Source of the DNA: BOG-908 sp965198825
GTDB lineage: Bacteria; Pseudomonadota; Alphaproteobacteria; Acetobacterales; Acetobacteraceae
Length of the DNA: 64,000 bases
Direction: 5' to 3'
Assembly (NCBI GenBank): GCA_965198825.1
Contig: CBDAQB010000003.1
Span: 806,001 to 870,000 of the forward strand
The notes below the pieces were generated by a model, which had not been told where the DNA came from, did no database searches, and was given only the letters and a program-made list of their open reading frames with translations. Positions 53,795 through 63,212 of the stretch are shown piece by piece (positions within the stretch are counted from its first letter, which is position 1; every line of letters starts with the position of its first letter). Both the position numbers and the translations under genes were made by a program.

Positions 53795-55534
53795 TTACCT
53801 CTTCAACAGGTTCTCTTTCGCCAGATCGACCACTTCATCCCCGCGCCCGCTCATGACAGCGCGCACGGCCCAAAGGCTGAAGCCTTTGATCTGCTCGATG
53901 CCTATAGTCGGCGGCATGGAGAGCTCCTGCTTGGCAGTGACCACGTCGAGCACGGCGGGGCCGTCGTGGGCGAGGATATCGTTGACGGCATTCGGCAACT
54001 CGCCTGGATCCTCCACGCGGAGGGCGTGGATGCCCATGGCGCGGGCCATGGCGGCGAAATCCGGATTTTGCAGATCGACGCCGGTTTCGACGAAGCCCGA
54101 GGCTTTCATTTCCAGCGCCACGAAGCCGAGAACACCGTTGTTGTAGATGACGATTTTTACCGGGAGCTTCATCTGAGTCAGGGTGAGGAGGTCACCCATG
54201 AGCATGCTGAAGCCCCCGTCGCCGGAGAGTGAGATCACCTGCCGGCCGGGCTGTGCGGCCTGCACGCCGATGCCATGCGCCATGGCATTTGCCATGGAAC
54301 CATGCACCCAAGAGCCGATGAGCCGCCTGCGGCCGTTCATGGCGAGATAGCGCGCGGCCCAGATCGTGGGTGTTCCAACGTCGGCGGTAAAGACAGCGTC
54401 GCCGGCAGCGGATTCGCTGAGCAGGCGCGTGAGGTATTGCGGATGGATCGGTTTGCGCCCTGGCGTGCCTTTTGCCAGTTCGTCTAGCCCGGCGCGGGCT
54501 TTGCCGTAGTGGGAGATGGCGTCGTCGAGGTGCTTGCGTTCGGTCTTGACGGTGAGTTTCGGCAGCAATGCCGTAATGGTGGCCTTGATGTCGCCGACCA
54601 GGCCGAGGTCGAGCTTGCAGCGGCGGCCGAGGTTTTCCGGCCGGATGTCAACTTGAGCGACCTTCGCATCGGCCGGCATGAACTGCTTGTAGGGGAAGTC
54701 CGTGCCCAGCATCAGCAGCACGTCGCACGCATTCATGGCGGCATAGCCCGACGAGAAGCCGATGAAGCCGGTCATGCCAACGTCATAGGGATTGTCGTAT
54801 TCGACATGCTCCTTGCCGCCAAGGGCATGCACGATCGGGCTTTTCAGCGCCTCGGCAAGCTGCATGAGTTCAGCGTGAGCGCCTGCACAGCCGCGGCCGC
54901 AGAACAGGGTCACACGCTTGTTGTCGTTGAGAAGGTTGGCCAACGCGCCCACTTCAGGGTCCGCTGGCTGAACGATCGGCGCTGCCGGCAACAGCCCCGC
55001 GTTCGGTGAGATGCCGCGCTCGGGCGCTGCACGCAGCGCGACATCGCCGGGCACGACGATGACGGCGACGCCGCGTTTTCCTACGGCGGCGCGAATGGCG
55101 TTTTCAAGAACATACGGAAGCTGCGACACGTCCGAGACAAGTTCGCAATAATGGCTGCATTCGCGGAACAGCTCCTGCGGATGGGTTTCCTGGAAATACC
55201 CGCTGCCGATTTCACTGGAGGGAACCTGGGCTGCAATGGCGAGCACCGGCGTGCGGCTGCGGTGCGCATCGAACAGGCCGTTGATGAGATGCAGGTTGCC
55301 GGGCCCGCAAGAACCGGCACAAACGGCGAGACCGCCGGTGATCTGCGACTCTGCCGCAGCGGCGAACGCGGCCACTTCCTCGTGTCTGACATGGATCCAG
55401 TCGATGGCGTCCCGCTCACGCATCGCTTCCGTGAGGCCGTTGAGGCTGTCGCCTACGACACCGAATATGCGCTTTACGCCCGCCTGGATCAGGGTTTCGG
55501 CGATGAGGTCGGCTACGTTGTGGATTTTGGCCAT
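53795..55534 (-). CDS. poxB: Pyruvate dehydrogenase (quinone), PoxB-type
   Basis: The 579-residue enzyme is of the thiamine diphosphate family: ADLIAETLIQAGVKRIFGVVGDSLNGL, HVRHEEVAAFAAAAE (cofactor-activating Glu), CAGSCGPGNLHLINGL, and the ThDP/Mg site SGDGGFSMLMGDLLTLTQM with YNNGVLGF. The C-terminus (KGFSLWAVRAVMSGRGDEVV) resembles the lipid-binding, activating tail of E. coli PoxB. It decarboxylates pyruvate to acetate and CO2, reducing ubiquinone at the membrane. Acs in the same window could recycle the acetate. The ATG is followed by a typical MAKIHNVADL start. Confidence 0.94.
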   Translation of the reverse strand: MAKIHNVADLIAETLIQAGVKRIFGVVGDSLNGLTEAMRERDAIDWIHVRHEEVAAFAAAAESQITGGLAVCAGSCGPGNLHLINGLFDAHRSRTPVLAIAAQVPSSEIGSGYFQETHPQELFRECSHYCELVSDVSQLPYVLENAIRAAVGKRGVAVIVVPGDVALRAAPERGISPNAGLLPAAPIVQPADPEVGALANLLNDNKRVTLFCGRGCAGAHAELMQLAEALKSPIVHALGGKEHVEYDNPYDVGMTGFIGFSSGYAAMNACDVLLMLGTDFPYKQFMPADAKVAQVDIRPENLGRRCKLDLGLVGDIKATITALLPKLTVKTERKHLDDAISHYGKARAGLDELAKGTPGRKPIHPQYLTRLLSESAAGDAVFTADVGTPTIWAARYLAMNGRRRLIGSWVHGSMANAMAHGIGVQAAQPGRQVISLSGDGGFSMLMGDLLTLTQMKLPVKIVIYNNGVLGFVALEMKASGFVETGVDLQNPDFAAMARAMGIHALRVEDPGELPNAVNDILAHDGPAVLDVVTAKQELSMPPTIGIEQIKGFSLWAVRAVMSGRGDEVVDLAKENLLKR

Positions 55535-55558
55535 TGTGACCTCCCATAAAGAAAGGAT

Positions 55559-55593
55559 CTTCTTTTTTGAAAAAAAGAAGCAAAAAACTTTTG
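55559..55593. repeat. A/T-rich palindromic element, copy I (single arm)
   Basis: A left-type arm, canonical in sequence with a C-G closing pair. Unlike the other single arms it is not next to a stop: it lies 24 nt upstream of the poxB start and 41 nt from the kinase stop. It may be the remnant of a two-armed copy that lost its right half. Confidence 0.88.
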
Positions 55594-55634
55594 CGAATTT
55601 GGGCTGGGCAGTTGGATGTGCTGTCCTTAAGGGA

Positions 55635-58600
55635 TCAATGGGTTTCTGGTTCTTTCTCCCTGTGCATCAACTCCCTGATCTTAGCCGTCAGCGCATCCAT
55701 CCCGAACGGCTTGGTCATCACATGCATGCCAGGCTCGAGAAATCCGCCGAAGATGGCGTTTTCCGCATAGCCGGTGATGAAGAGAACCTTCAGGCCAGGC
55801 CGCAAAACCCGTGCGGCATCGGCAACCTGCCGGCCATTGAGATCGCCTGGCAAACCCACGTCGGTAATCAGCAAATCGATGCGTACGTTCGAGCGAAGCC
55901 ACTGCAACGCAGCAGCGCCCTCGCCGGCTTCCAGGGCGACATAGCCGAAATCGCCCAGCACGTCGGCGACGAGCATGCGGACAGTGGGTTCGTCATCGAC
56001 AATCAGAACGGTCTCGCCCGGTTCGGCGCGTTCCGGGTTCAGCGGTGCAGCGAGGCTGTCATGATCGGCCGATGCGCCCTCGTGCCGTGGCAGATAGAGG
56101 CAGACCGTCGTGCCCATTGCGGGTTCGGAGTAGATGCGTGCCTGGCCGCCGGATTGGCGGGCGAAGCCGTAGGTCATGGAAAGCCCTAGGCCGGTGCCCA
56201 TGCCGATCGGCTTCGTCGTGTAGAACGGATCGAACGCACGCCCGATGACTTCCGGCGTCATGCCCACGCCGGTGTCGGATACGCTCAGCGCGAGATAGGG
56301 GCCGGCGGCAAGATCGCGCTCGGCGCCTGCCTTGTCGTCCAGCCACTTGTTGCTGGTTTCTATCGTCAGGCGGCCGCCGTTCGGCATGGCGTCGCGCGCG
56401 TTGATGCAGAGGTTGAGGAGCGCGTTCTCGAGCTGGTTCGGATCCACACGCGTTGTCCAGAGTCCGACCGCGCCGACGACTTCGACGACCACCTCCGGCC
56501 CCACGGTCCGGCGGATCAGATCCTCCATGCCGGAGACAAGCCGGTTCGCATCCACGGCTTTTGGGTCCAGCGTCTGGCGGCGGGAAAATGCCAGCAGGCG
56601 ATGCGTCAGCGCGGCTGCGCGAGTGGAGGCGCTCTGCGCCGCGGTGATGTAGCGTTCAAGATCGCTGATCCTGCCTTGCTCGAGACGTGCCTGCAGCATC
56701 TCCAAGCTGCCGGAAATGCCGGCAAGCAGATTGTTGAAATCATGCGCCAAGCCGCCGGTGAGTTGGCCAACTGCCTCCATCTTCTGTGACTGGCGCAGCA
56801 ACTCCTCGGTGTGTCGAAGCGCCTGTGCCTGCTCCCTTTCGGCCGTGACGTCTCGTCCATAGGCGTAAACGATGTCGCCCTCGGCCGAGGTATTCCATGA
56901 AATCCACCGAAAACTGCCGTCCTTGTGGAGATAGCGGTTTTCGAAAAGGGTCAGATTGTCGTGCGGGAAAACTTCGCCGAGTGCTGCCTTGGTCTTCGCA
57001 ATATCGTCAGGATGCAGGAAGTCCCAAAAATTGCGGTTCACCACCTCCTCAGGCCGGTGACCGAGCGTCGCTTCCCACGACGGGCTCACTTCCCGGAATA
57101 TGCCGTCATTGTCCACGGTGACGATCAGGTCGCGCGAGTTCTGCCAGACGCGGTCGCGCTCACGCGTGCGTTCTGCGACACGGGATTCCAGCGTGTCGTT
57201 CAAGGCAGCCAGCACCTCGGCTGCCCTTCGTGCTTCGGTCACGTCCGACGCGGCGCCGATAAAACCCATGTGCTCACCGGTGGGACTGAAACGGGGCTGC
57301 GACTCGGAGCGCAGCCAGCGCCAATCGCCAAACTTGTCGCGGTAGCGCGCTTCGAGGACGAAAGGGCGTAGCAGCGCTTCCTTTTCGACCTGCTCCCTCA
57401 TGACCCGCGCCATGTCCTCCGGATGCAGCGCGAGGCGCCAATCGAAGTCCACGGCTTCCTCGTAGGATATCCCCAGGAAATCGACATAGGCACGATTGAC
57501 GAACTCCCGCTTCCGGTCGAGGCGAGTTACCCAGATCGGCACCGGTGTCGAATCAGCGATGAGGCGGAAGCGGCTTTCGCTCTCGAGCAAAGCGGCCTGT
57601 GCCGCCTTGCGCTCGGATATGTCCAGCAAGGTGCAGATGGCGCCTTGCAACTCGCCGTCTTCGATGACGGGGCGCACCCAATATTCCGCGGGGAACGATG
57701 AGCCATCCGGGCGGAAGAACGGCTCCTCGACGACGTGGTAAGGTTCGCCTGTGCGAGCGCACCGGAAGATAGGGCATTCGGCTTCTGGGTAGTGCGAGCC
57801 GTCCGCACGGGTGTGGTGGATAAGATCGTGCAGGTTGCGGCCGACGAGTTCGGCTTCGCTGGCCAGTCCCACCATGGTGAGGAACGCCTGATTGCAGCGT
57901 ACCGTCGCACCGTGACGATCTATGGCGTAAAACCCCTCCGCGGACGAATCAAGAAGAAGCCTTGTTTGGGCCTCGCTTCTTTGCAGTGCAGCGGCGGCCA
58001 AAGTGCGGTCCGTGACATCCGCGCCCTCGATGAAGATGCCGGTGACTTGGCCGCTTTGGTCTTTTAGCGGCTGGAAGACGAAATCCACAAAACGTTCTAC
58101 GATCGGGCCGTTCGGCTCGACCTGCACAGCGTATTTCGCACCGTTGCCGACATGGGCCTGCCCACTCTGCATCACACTATCGAGCAGCCGCAGGTAACCT
58201 TGTTCGACGGCATCGGGCAGAGCCTCGGCGACGGTCCTGCCGAGCACGGGCCGGTGACCAACGAGCTTGCTGTAGCCTGGATTGACGAGGTCGATGCGAT
58301 GGTCCGGGCCGCTCAGCAGGGCCATGAAAGTGGGGGCCTGCTCGAACATTTGCTTGAGCTGGTCGCGCTGCGTCTTGAGCCGGGCGTCTGCCAGCACCTG
58401 GTCGGTTATCTCGACGCCGGAATTCAACAGGCCGACGATGCTGCCATCTTCGCCGCGAATTGGCGAGGCGCTGAAATTCCACCAGCTCGTCTCGCGCCGA
58501 CCGCGGCGGACCATCTCGAGCGGCACGCGCTCGTCCGCCATGCCTTCCCCCGTGGCAAGAACGGCGTGGAACCGAGGAGCAACTGCGTCCCAGGTCTCGC

Positions 58601-58874
58601 CCCACACATCGGAGACGGGGCGCCCCAGCGCAGCCGGGTGACGATCGGCCATCGAGGCGATGTAGCCGTCATTATATAGCATTCGCAGATCGGGGCCCCA
58701 AAGGATGGTGGCGAGCCCTGGGGCGTTCAGGCAAATCGACAGCGATGTGCGCAGCGATTGCGGCCAGGTTTCCGGTGCGCCTAGCGGTGTCGCCTCCCAA
58801 TCATGGGCGCGCATCAACGCGCCCATTTCGCCGCCGCCGCTCAGGAAGCCGAGCTGCCCCGGGACGTGATCCAA
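55635..58874 (-). CDS. Multi-PAS hybrid sensor histidine kinase with C-terminal receiver
   Basis: The 1079-residue soluble protein has about five PAS/PAC modules (roughly 25-150, 175-300, 310-430, 435-555 and 575-695), a dimerisation domain with GGLAHDFNNLLAGISG (phospho-His near 711), an HATPase domain (DPNQLENALLNLCINARDAM, DTGVGM, GTGLGLSM) and a receiver with VLIVDDEPTVRML and phosphoacceptor Asp near 1003 in LLITDVGLPG. No transmembrane helix is seen, so it senses a cytoplasmic signal. No FMN-binding LOV motif was found. A partner response regulator is not adjacent. The N-terminal PAS (MRAHDWEATPLGAPETWPQSL) is of the kind common in such kinases. Confidence 0.94.
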   Translation of the reverse strand: MDHVPGQLGFLSGGGEMGALMRAHDWEATPLGAPETWPQSLRTSLSICLNAPGLATILWGPDLRMLYNDGYIASMADRHPAALGRPVSDVWGETWDAVAPRFHAVLATGEGMADERVPLEMVRRGRRETSWWNFSASPIRGEDGSIVGLLNSGVEITDQVLADARLKTQRDQLKQMFEQAPTFMALLSGPDHRIDLVNPGYSKLVGHRPVLGRTVAEALPDAVEQGYLRLLDSVMQSGQAHVGNGAKYAVQVEPNGPIVERFVDFVFQPLKDQSGQVTGIFIEGADVTDRTLAAAALQRSEAQTRLLLDSSAEGFYAIDRHGATVRCNQAFLTMVGLASEAELVGRNLHDLIHHTRADGSHYPEAECPIFRCARTGEPYHVVEEPFFRPDGSSFPAEYWVRPVIEDGELQGAICTLLDISERKAAQAALLESESRFRLIADSTPVPIWVTRLDRKREFVNRAYVDFLGISYEEAVDFDWRLALHPEDMARVMREQVEKEALLRPFVLEARYRDKFGDWRWLRSESQPRFSPTGEHMGFIGAASDVTEARRAAEVLAALNDTLESRVAERTRERDRVWQNSRDLIVTVDNDGIFREVSPSWEATLGHRPEEVVNRNFWDFLHPDDIAKTKAALGEVFPHDNLTLFENRYLHKDGSFRWISWNTSAEGDIVYAYGRDVTAEREQAQALRHTEELLRQSQKMEAVGQLTGGLAHDFNNLLAGISGSLEMLQARLEQGRISDLERYITAAQSASTRAAALTHRLLAFSRRQTLDPKAVDANRLVSGMEDLIRRTVGPEVVVEVVGAVGLWTTRVDPNQLENALLNLCINARDAMPNGGRLTIETSNKWLDDKAGAERDLAAGPYLALSVSDTGVGMTPEVIGRAFDPFYTTKPIGMGTGLGLSMTYGFARQSGGQARIYSEPAMGTTVCLYLPRHEGASADHDSLAAPLNPERAEPGETVLIVDDEPTVRMLVADVLGDFGYVALEAGEGAAALQWLRSNVRIDLLITDVGLPGDLNGRQVADAARVLRPGLKVLFITGYAENAIFGGFLEPGMHVMTKPFGMDALTAKIRELMHREKEPETH

Positions 58875-59258
58875 CCAGCCTGTTCCTTGTTCAACCTGCG
58901 AGTTCGATCAGGAACTCTTCGCCGGGCGAACAAAGCCGCCAATCAGCCACCACGCAAGGGGAGTGCCTAATTCGGGCTATCCAGGTTGTCCAGTATATAA
59001 GCCCCCTGGTTAAGATCTAGGCGTTCCTGTTCCAAGATAGTCTGAATGGGTCGAATGGCTCCTTGTGCCAAAATTCCATAAAAGACGAGTATCACGACCA
59101 CCATCGCGGCCACGGATCGCCGATTACGCCGTTCTGAATAGTGCACTTGGCTGGCTCACTGCTTTGAAGAATGCAGTGTTGGCCGACCAATATGAGGGAA
59201 GTTTTAAAGGAGACGCTCGTCTTAAGCAGACCTGCGAAACGGCGGTCGCGGGGAAAAC
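58875..59258. other. Intergenic region between kinase and exonuclease genes
   Basis: These 384 nt are less GC-rich than the flanks and contain no convincing gene. A 65-codon plus-strand frame (59065-59262) is present but overlaps the exonuclease 3' end and has no family features. The promoter of the minus-strand kinase should lie here. No repeat arm or strong hairpin was found. Confidence 0.5.
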
Positions 59259-60026
59259 TTAAAAACCTAGGCGAAGCTGTGCATCGCCTGAGCATGGCTG
59301 CCTGAGCGCTTCCGATCGACGACGCGATTCCATCCGGGCGGTGAAAAGCACATCGACATTGCGGCCGAACTCGCCCTCCAATGCCGCGGCAAGGCTGGCG
59401 TCGTCCAACTCCTGCCAGCGACGGCCGCGCATCGGGCCTGCAGGCACGCGCACGAGCAGAGCCGGCTCCGAGGACCAGGCCAGCAGTTGATCGAGCGAGG
59501 CCAGCGCCAGCATGTCGCGCAAATGATGCGCCGTCACATAGGCGTCCGGACCGGCGCGGTGCGCGGGAAGGCTGATCGCGCGATCGAGCCCATCGGGCCT
59601 GCGCCAGTAGCGAAGGCCTTGGTTCGAGTGGGTCGGCGAATCGGGCCAAAGTCGGAGCGCGCATTTGTAGGTGCAGATCCAGCGGGCACGCCCCGTTAGC
59701 TGATTACTGCACCAGCGCTGCTCGAAGGCGGCGCGGTGGGCCGCAAGCGCCAACACGCCAGCCGATTGCAGGACAGCCGGCGCCGCTTCTATCCAGGAGG
59801 GCGCGTCGGCCACGTCCTCATCGACGATATGATGGATGGCGGAGGTGACAGCCGAGATGGCGAAGGCAGGGCGGATGAGCATGGCCCCTGGCGCGCCCTC
59901 GATCTTCCACACGCCATCGGCATCGGGCGTTAGGTCCTGCCACCCGAGTTCAACCACGCCGCCGTTCGTAAAGCTGTCGCCGGTCGTCTCGAGGTCGATG
60001 ATGCGCAGCAGAGGCTTGGGGAGCAT
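59259..60026 (-). CDS. DEDDh 3'-5' exonuclease, ExoX-like
   Basis: The 255-residue protein has exonuclease motif I (RIIDLETTG, with Asp and Glu), a motif II-like LAAHRAAFEQRWC in which Glu takes the usual Asp place, and motif III HRAGPDAYVTAHHL with His and Asp. The C-terminal region with GPMRGRRWQELDDASL resembles the extra domain of exonuclease X. It probably degrades single-stranded DNA in repair. The Glu substitution occurs in some homologues and may not abolish activity. The stop of the upstream CoA-transferase gene is about 30 nt away. Confidence 0.82.
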   Translation of the reverse strand: MLPKPLLRIIDLETTGDSFTNGGVVELGWQDLTPDADGVWKIEGAPGAMLIRPAFAISAVTSAIHHIVDEDVADAPSWIEAAPAVLQSAGVLALAAHRAAFEQRWCSNQLTGRARWICTYKCALRLWPDSPTHSNQGLRYWRRPDGLDRAISLPAHRAGPDAYVTAHHLRDMLALASLDQLLAWSSEPALLVRVPAGPMRGRRWQELDDASLAAALEGEFGRNVDVLFTARMESRRRSEALRQPCSGDAQLRLGF

Positions 60027-60058
60027 GAGGCGTATATAGGGCTGGACGCTCGCTGCGC

Positions 60059-61249
60059 TCAGGTCGTGACGGAGCCTGTCCAGGCGGGGTCAGCGAGAAT
60101 GGCATCGCGATCCGCATCAAGCCCAGGAGAAGCGCGCGCTGCCATAAGCGGTTGGCCATCCATCAGGATCGGCGCCCGCACGGCGGGCAGGGTGCCGCCT
60201 TGCGCTTCCGCCGCAGGCACTCGTGCGACCATGCCGCGGGCAATCACCTGCGGATCCTTGAAGACGCCTGCCAAATCGTTGATCGGGCCGGCCGGCACGC
60301 CCGCTGACTCAAGCCCCGCCAGCAACTCGGCCATGGTGCAGGTGATCGTCAAGGCGCTCAGCGCAGGCACCAGAACCGCGCGGTCCGCCACCCGCCCGGC
60401 GTTGTCGGCAAACCGCGGATCGGCGGCCAGGTGCGGCGCATCCAGCAAAAGCGCAAATCGGCGAAACTGTGAATCGTTGCCGGTGGCGACAACGACATAA
60501 CCATCACTCGCCGGAAAGACCTGGTATGGGACCAGATTAGGGTGCGCATTGCCCATGCGTTTCGGCGAACGGCCGGTGACCAGATAATTCATCGCCTGAT
60601 TGGCGAGAACACCTGCCTGAACATCCAGCAACGCCATGTCGATATGCGTGCCAAGGCCTGTCGCGTCGCGCCTGCGCAATGCCGCCAGAATGGCAACGGT
60701 CGAGTAAACACCGGTAAAAAGATCGGCCGTGGCAACGCCGGCCTTCTGCGGCTCGCCGTCCGCCTCACCGGTCAAATGCATGATGCCGCCCATCGCCTGC
60801 ACCACGTAGTCGTAGCCAGCCCGAGAAGCGTATGGCCCTGTCTGGCCAAATCCGGTAATCGAGCACGTAATCAGCCGCGGATTGACCGCGGACAGCGACG
60901 CATGATCGAGCCCGTAACGCGCCAACCCGCCGACCTTGAAGTTCTCGATTACCACATCGGCATGCGACGCGAGCGAGCGTATCATCGCCTGACCTTCAGG
61001 CGTCGCCATATCGATGGCAATTGAGCGCTTGCCGCGGTTCGCCGAATGAAAATACGCCGCAGATAAATGACCACCATCGGCCGCAGGCACGAACGGCGGC
61101 CCCCAGGCGCGCGTGTCATCGCCTTCGACTGGGCGCTCTACCTTCACGACATCTGCGCCCAGGTCGGCGAGAAGTTGTCCTGCCCAGGGGCCCGCGAGGA
61201 TGCGGGCCAGTTCAAGGACGCGTAGGCCTAGGAGAGGGGGATTAAGCAA
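60059..61249 (-). CDS. CoA-transferase family III (CaiB/BaiF) protein
   Basis: The 396-residue product from TTG 61249 (MLNPPLLGLRVLELARILAG) has family III motifs: GPWAGQLLADLGADVVKVE, NRGKRSIAIDM, VVIENFKVGGLARYGLD, the catalytic-aspartate region GVATADLFTGVYSTVAILAAL, and AHPNLVPYQVFP. These enzymes move CoA between carboxylic acids via an aspartyl-CoA intermediate; the substrate is unknown. An in-frame ATG farther upstream lies inside palindromic element J and is rejected as the start. Confidence 0.9.
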   Translation of the reverse strand: MLNPPLLGLRVLELARILAGPWAGQLLADLGADVVKVERPVEGDDTRAWGPPFVPAADGGHLSAAYFHSANRGKRSIAIDMATPEGQAMIRSLASHADVVIENFKVGGLARYGLDHASLSAVNPRLITCSITGFGQTGPYASRAGYDYVVQAMGGIMHLTGEADGEPQKAGVATADLFTGVYSTVAILAALRRRDATGLGTHIDMALLDVQAGVLANQAMNYLVTGRSPKRMGNAHPNLVPYQVFPASDGYVVVATGNDSQFRRFALLLDAPHLAADPRFADNAGRVADRAVLVPALSALTITCTMAELLAGLESAGVPAGPINDLAGVFKDPQVIARGMVARVPAAEAQGGTLPAVRAPILMDGQPLMAARASPGLDADRDAILADPAWTGSVTT

Positions 61250-61257
61250 GGAAGCAT

Positions 61258-61369
61258 CTTCTTTTTTGAAAAAAAGAAGCAAAAAACTTTTGGGAGTTTT
61301 GGCGGGGACTGTCCGCGCGCACGGTCCCCAGTCGTAAAAGTTTTTTGCTTCTTTTTTTCAAAAAAGAAG
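61258..61369. repeat. A/T-rich palindromic element, copy J (two arms)
   Basis: Both arms (61258-61292 and 61335-61369) have C-G closing pairs. The spacer contains its own dyad, GGGGACTGT with ACGGTCCCC around CCGCGCGC, so the whole element could fold into one long branched hairpin. The right arm is 10 nt from the metW stop; the left arm is 8 nt from the TTG start of the CoA-transferase gene. Confidence 0.9.
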
Positions 61370-61379
61370 TCCCTCCTTC

Positions 61380-61979
61380 CTAAGCCCGCCGCATTAAAAA
61401 CAAAGCCTGCTCACCAAACATATTAGCCATCCGAAGTGACCGCCGCCACGGCGACTTCCGGCCACCCTCATCGACGGCAAGCCAGCGCTCCACCTTCAGG
61501 CCTTCCTCTGCGCAAAGCTCACGGAAATCGAGGACAGTGCAGGGGTGTATGTTCGGTGTTTCATACCAGGGCCGGCTCCAATTCCGTGTCACCGGCATAC
61601 GGCCTGTGCGCATGAGCTGAAGCCGCACCTGCCAATGACCGAAATTCGGAAAGCTGACCAAACCACGCGTGCCGATACGCAGCATCTGGCGCAGCACTTC
61701 GCGTGGCCGTTCCACGGCCTGCAGGGTCCGCGAGAGAACGACATAGTCGAAGGAGCCGTCAGGATATTGTGCGAGGTCGTGGTCAGCATCGCCCTGCATC
61801 ACTGGAAGCCCATGCGCCACGGAGCGGGTGACTTCGGCCATATCGATTTCGATGCCGCGCGCATCGCACCCACGCGTGCGGAACAGATGCTCGATAAGGG
61901 TCCCATCGCCGCTGCCAATGTCGAGAACCCGAGAGCCAGGCGCAATCATGTCAGCAATCAGCCGAAGATCTACGCGCAC
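61380..61979 (-). CDS. metW: MetW, methionine biosynthesis partner of MetX
   Basis: The 199-residue protein starts at GTG 61979 (MRVDLRLIADMIAPGS) and has a SAM-methyltransferase-like fold with VLDIGSGDGTLIEHL, FDYVVLSRTLQAVERP and the MetW-specific FPNFGHWQVRLQLMRTGRMP and YETPNIHPCTVLDF. MetW works with MetX in homoserine acylation in many proteobacteria. It follows metX in the same direction, but palindromic arm K and about 72 nt separate them. Confidence 0.94.
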   Translation of the reverse strand: MRVDLRLIADMIAPGSRVLDIGSGDGTLIEHLFRTRGCDARGIEIDMAEVTRSVAHGLPVMQGDADHDLAQYPDGSFDYVVLSRTLQAVERPREVLRQMLRIGTRGLVSFPNFGHWQVRLQLMRTGRMPVTRNWSRPWYETPNIHPCTVLDFRELCAEEGLKVERWLAVDEGGRKSPWRRSLRMANMFGEQALFLMRRA

Positions 61980-62008
61980 GGCCGTGCCTCAAAAGCAGCC
62001 CGAACATG

Positions 62009-62043
62009 CAAAAGTTTTTTGCTTCTTTTTTTCAAAAAAGAAG
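62009..62043. repeat. A/T-rich palindromic element, copy K (single arm)
   Basis: A right-type arm with C-G closing pair in the metX-metW interval. It ends 8 nt before the metX stop, so it follows metX on the minus strand and precedes metW by about 30 nt. It could cause partial termination or 3'-end processing between the two genes. Confidence 0.9.
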
Positions 62044-62051
62044 GACTTGCC

Positions 62052-63203
62052 TTACTTAATGCCAGCATGCTCTGCGCACCCAGACAAAAACCCCGACATA
62101 GTGCGATGAAAATCCGGCTCATCGAGCAGAAAGGCGTCATGCCCCCGATCGGTCTCGATTTCGACAAAGCTGACGTTTGCCGCGGCGCGGTTGAGCGCGC
62201 GGGCGACGTTGCGTGATTGCGCTGTAGGAAACAGCCAGTCGGAGGTGAAGGAGATGAGGCAGAAGCGGGTGCGTGTGCCATGGAAAGCGGCGGAGAGGTT
62301 GCCGTCGTGCTCGGCGGCGAGGTCGAACCAGTCCATGGCGCGGGTGACGGTAAGGTAGGAGTTTGCGTCGAAGCGGCGGACGAAGCTGCTGCCCTGGTGG
62401 CGCAGGTAGCTTTCCACTTCAAAGACTTCGCCGAACAGACCTGCGGAGTCTGATTGTTCGGGCGCGGTCGCCGGGCCGCGGGTGCGTCGGCCGAATTTGC
62501 GATGCAGGGCTTCTTCGGAGAGGTAGGTGATGTGCGCCATCATGCGCGCGACGGCGAGGCCGCGCGCGGGCACACGGCCCTGTGCCCAGTATTGGCCGTT
62601 GTTCCAGTCCGGATCAGCGAAGATTGCCTGGCGGCTGACTTCATTGAAGGCAATGTTCTGGGCGGAGTGGAGGGCGGCGGTGGCGATCGGCACGGCTGCG
62701 AAGACGCGCTCGGGGAAGGTGGCGGCCCATTGCAGCACCTGCATGCCGCCCATGGAGCCGCCGATGACAGCGAAGAGTTTTTCAACGCCCAAGCGCGCCA
62801 TCAGCATCTGTTGTGCGCGCACCATGTCGCGCAGGGTGATGGGTGGGAAATCGGTGCCCCACACGGTGCCGTCCGGCCGGGTGCTGCGGGGGCCGGTCGA
62901 GCCCATGCAACCGCCCAAGACGTTGCTGCAGACAACGAAGAATCTGTCGGTGTCGATTGGGCAGCCGGGCCCTACGACATGTTCCCACCAGCCGGCCTTG
63001 CCGGTGACGGGCTGTGTTTCTGCGACATACTGGTCGCCGGTGAGGGCGTGGCAGACGAGGATGGCGTTCGAGCGGGCCTCGTTCAGGGCGCCGTAGGTGC
63101 GGTAGGCGAGGGCGAAGGGCGCCAGTGTCTGGCCGCAGTCGAGCAGCAGGCCGTCAGCGAAGACTTCCTGTTGGTGTTCGACATGGGGCAGGTTCTGGTC
63201 CAT
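62052..63203 (-). CDS. metX: Homoserine O-acetyltransferase (MetX family)
   Basis: The 383-residue enzyme has the MetX hydrolase fold: VCHALTGDQYV, the GSTGP motif (about 101-105), nucleophile elbow IGGSMGGMQVLQW (Ser150), the acid residue in FTSDWLFPT and the histidine in GHDAFLLDEP. It activates homoserine with an acyl group from acetyl-CoA (or succinyl-CoA in some members; sequence alone cannot settle which) in methionine synthesis. It is 9 nt after pmbA and upstream of metW. Confidence 0.95.
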   Translation of the reverse strand: MDQNLPHVEHQQEVFADGLLLDCGQTLAPFALAYRTYGALNEARSNAILVCHALTGDQYVAETQPVTGKAGWWEHVVGPGCPIDTDRFFVVCSNVLGGCMGSTGPRSTRPDGTVWGTDFPPITLRDMVRAQQMLMARLGVEKLFAVIGGSMGGMQVLQWAATFPERVFAAVPIATAALHSAQNIAFNEVSRQAIFADPDWNNGQYWAQGRVPARGLAVARMMAHITYLSEEALHRKFGRRTRGPATAPEQSDSAGLFGEVFEVESYLRHQGSSFVRRFDANSYLTVTRAMDWFDLAAEHDGNLSAAFHGTRTRFCLISFTSDWLFPTAQSRNVARALNRAAANVSFVEIETDRGHDAFLLDEPDFHRTMSGFLSGCAEHAGIK

Positions 63204-63212
63204 CGGCAGTCA

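Noticed and set aside
59065..59262. 65-codon plus-strand frame in the kinase-exonuclease gap
   Set aside because: No family, no clear ribosome site, and it runs into the exonuclease 3' end.
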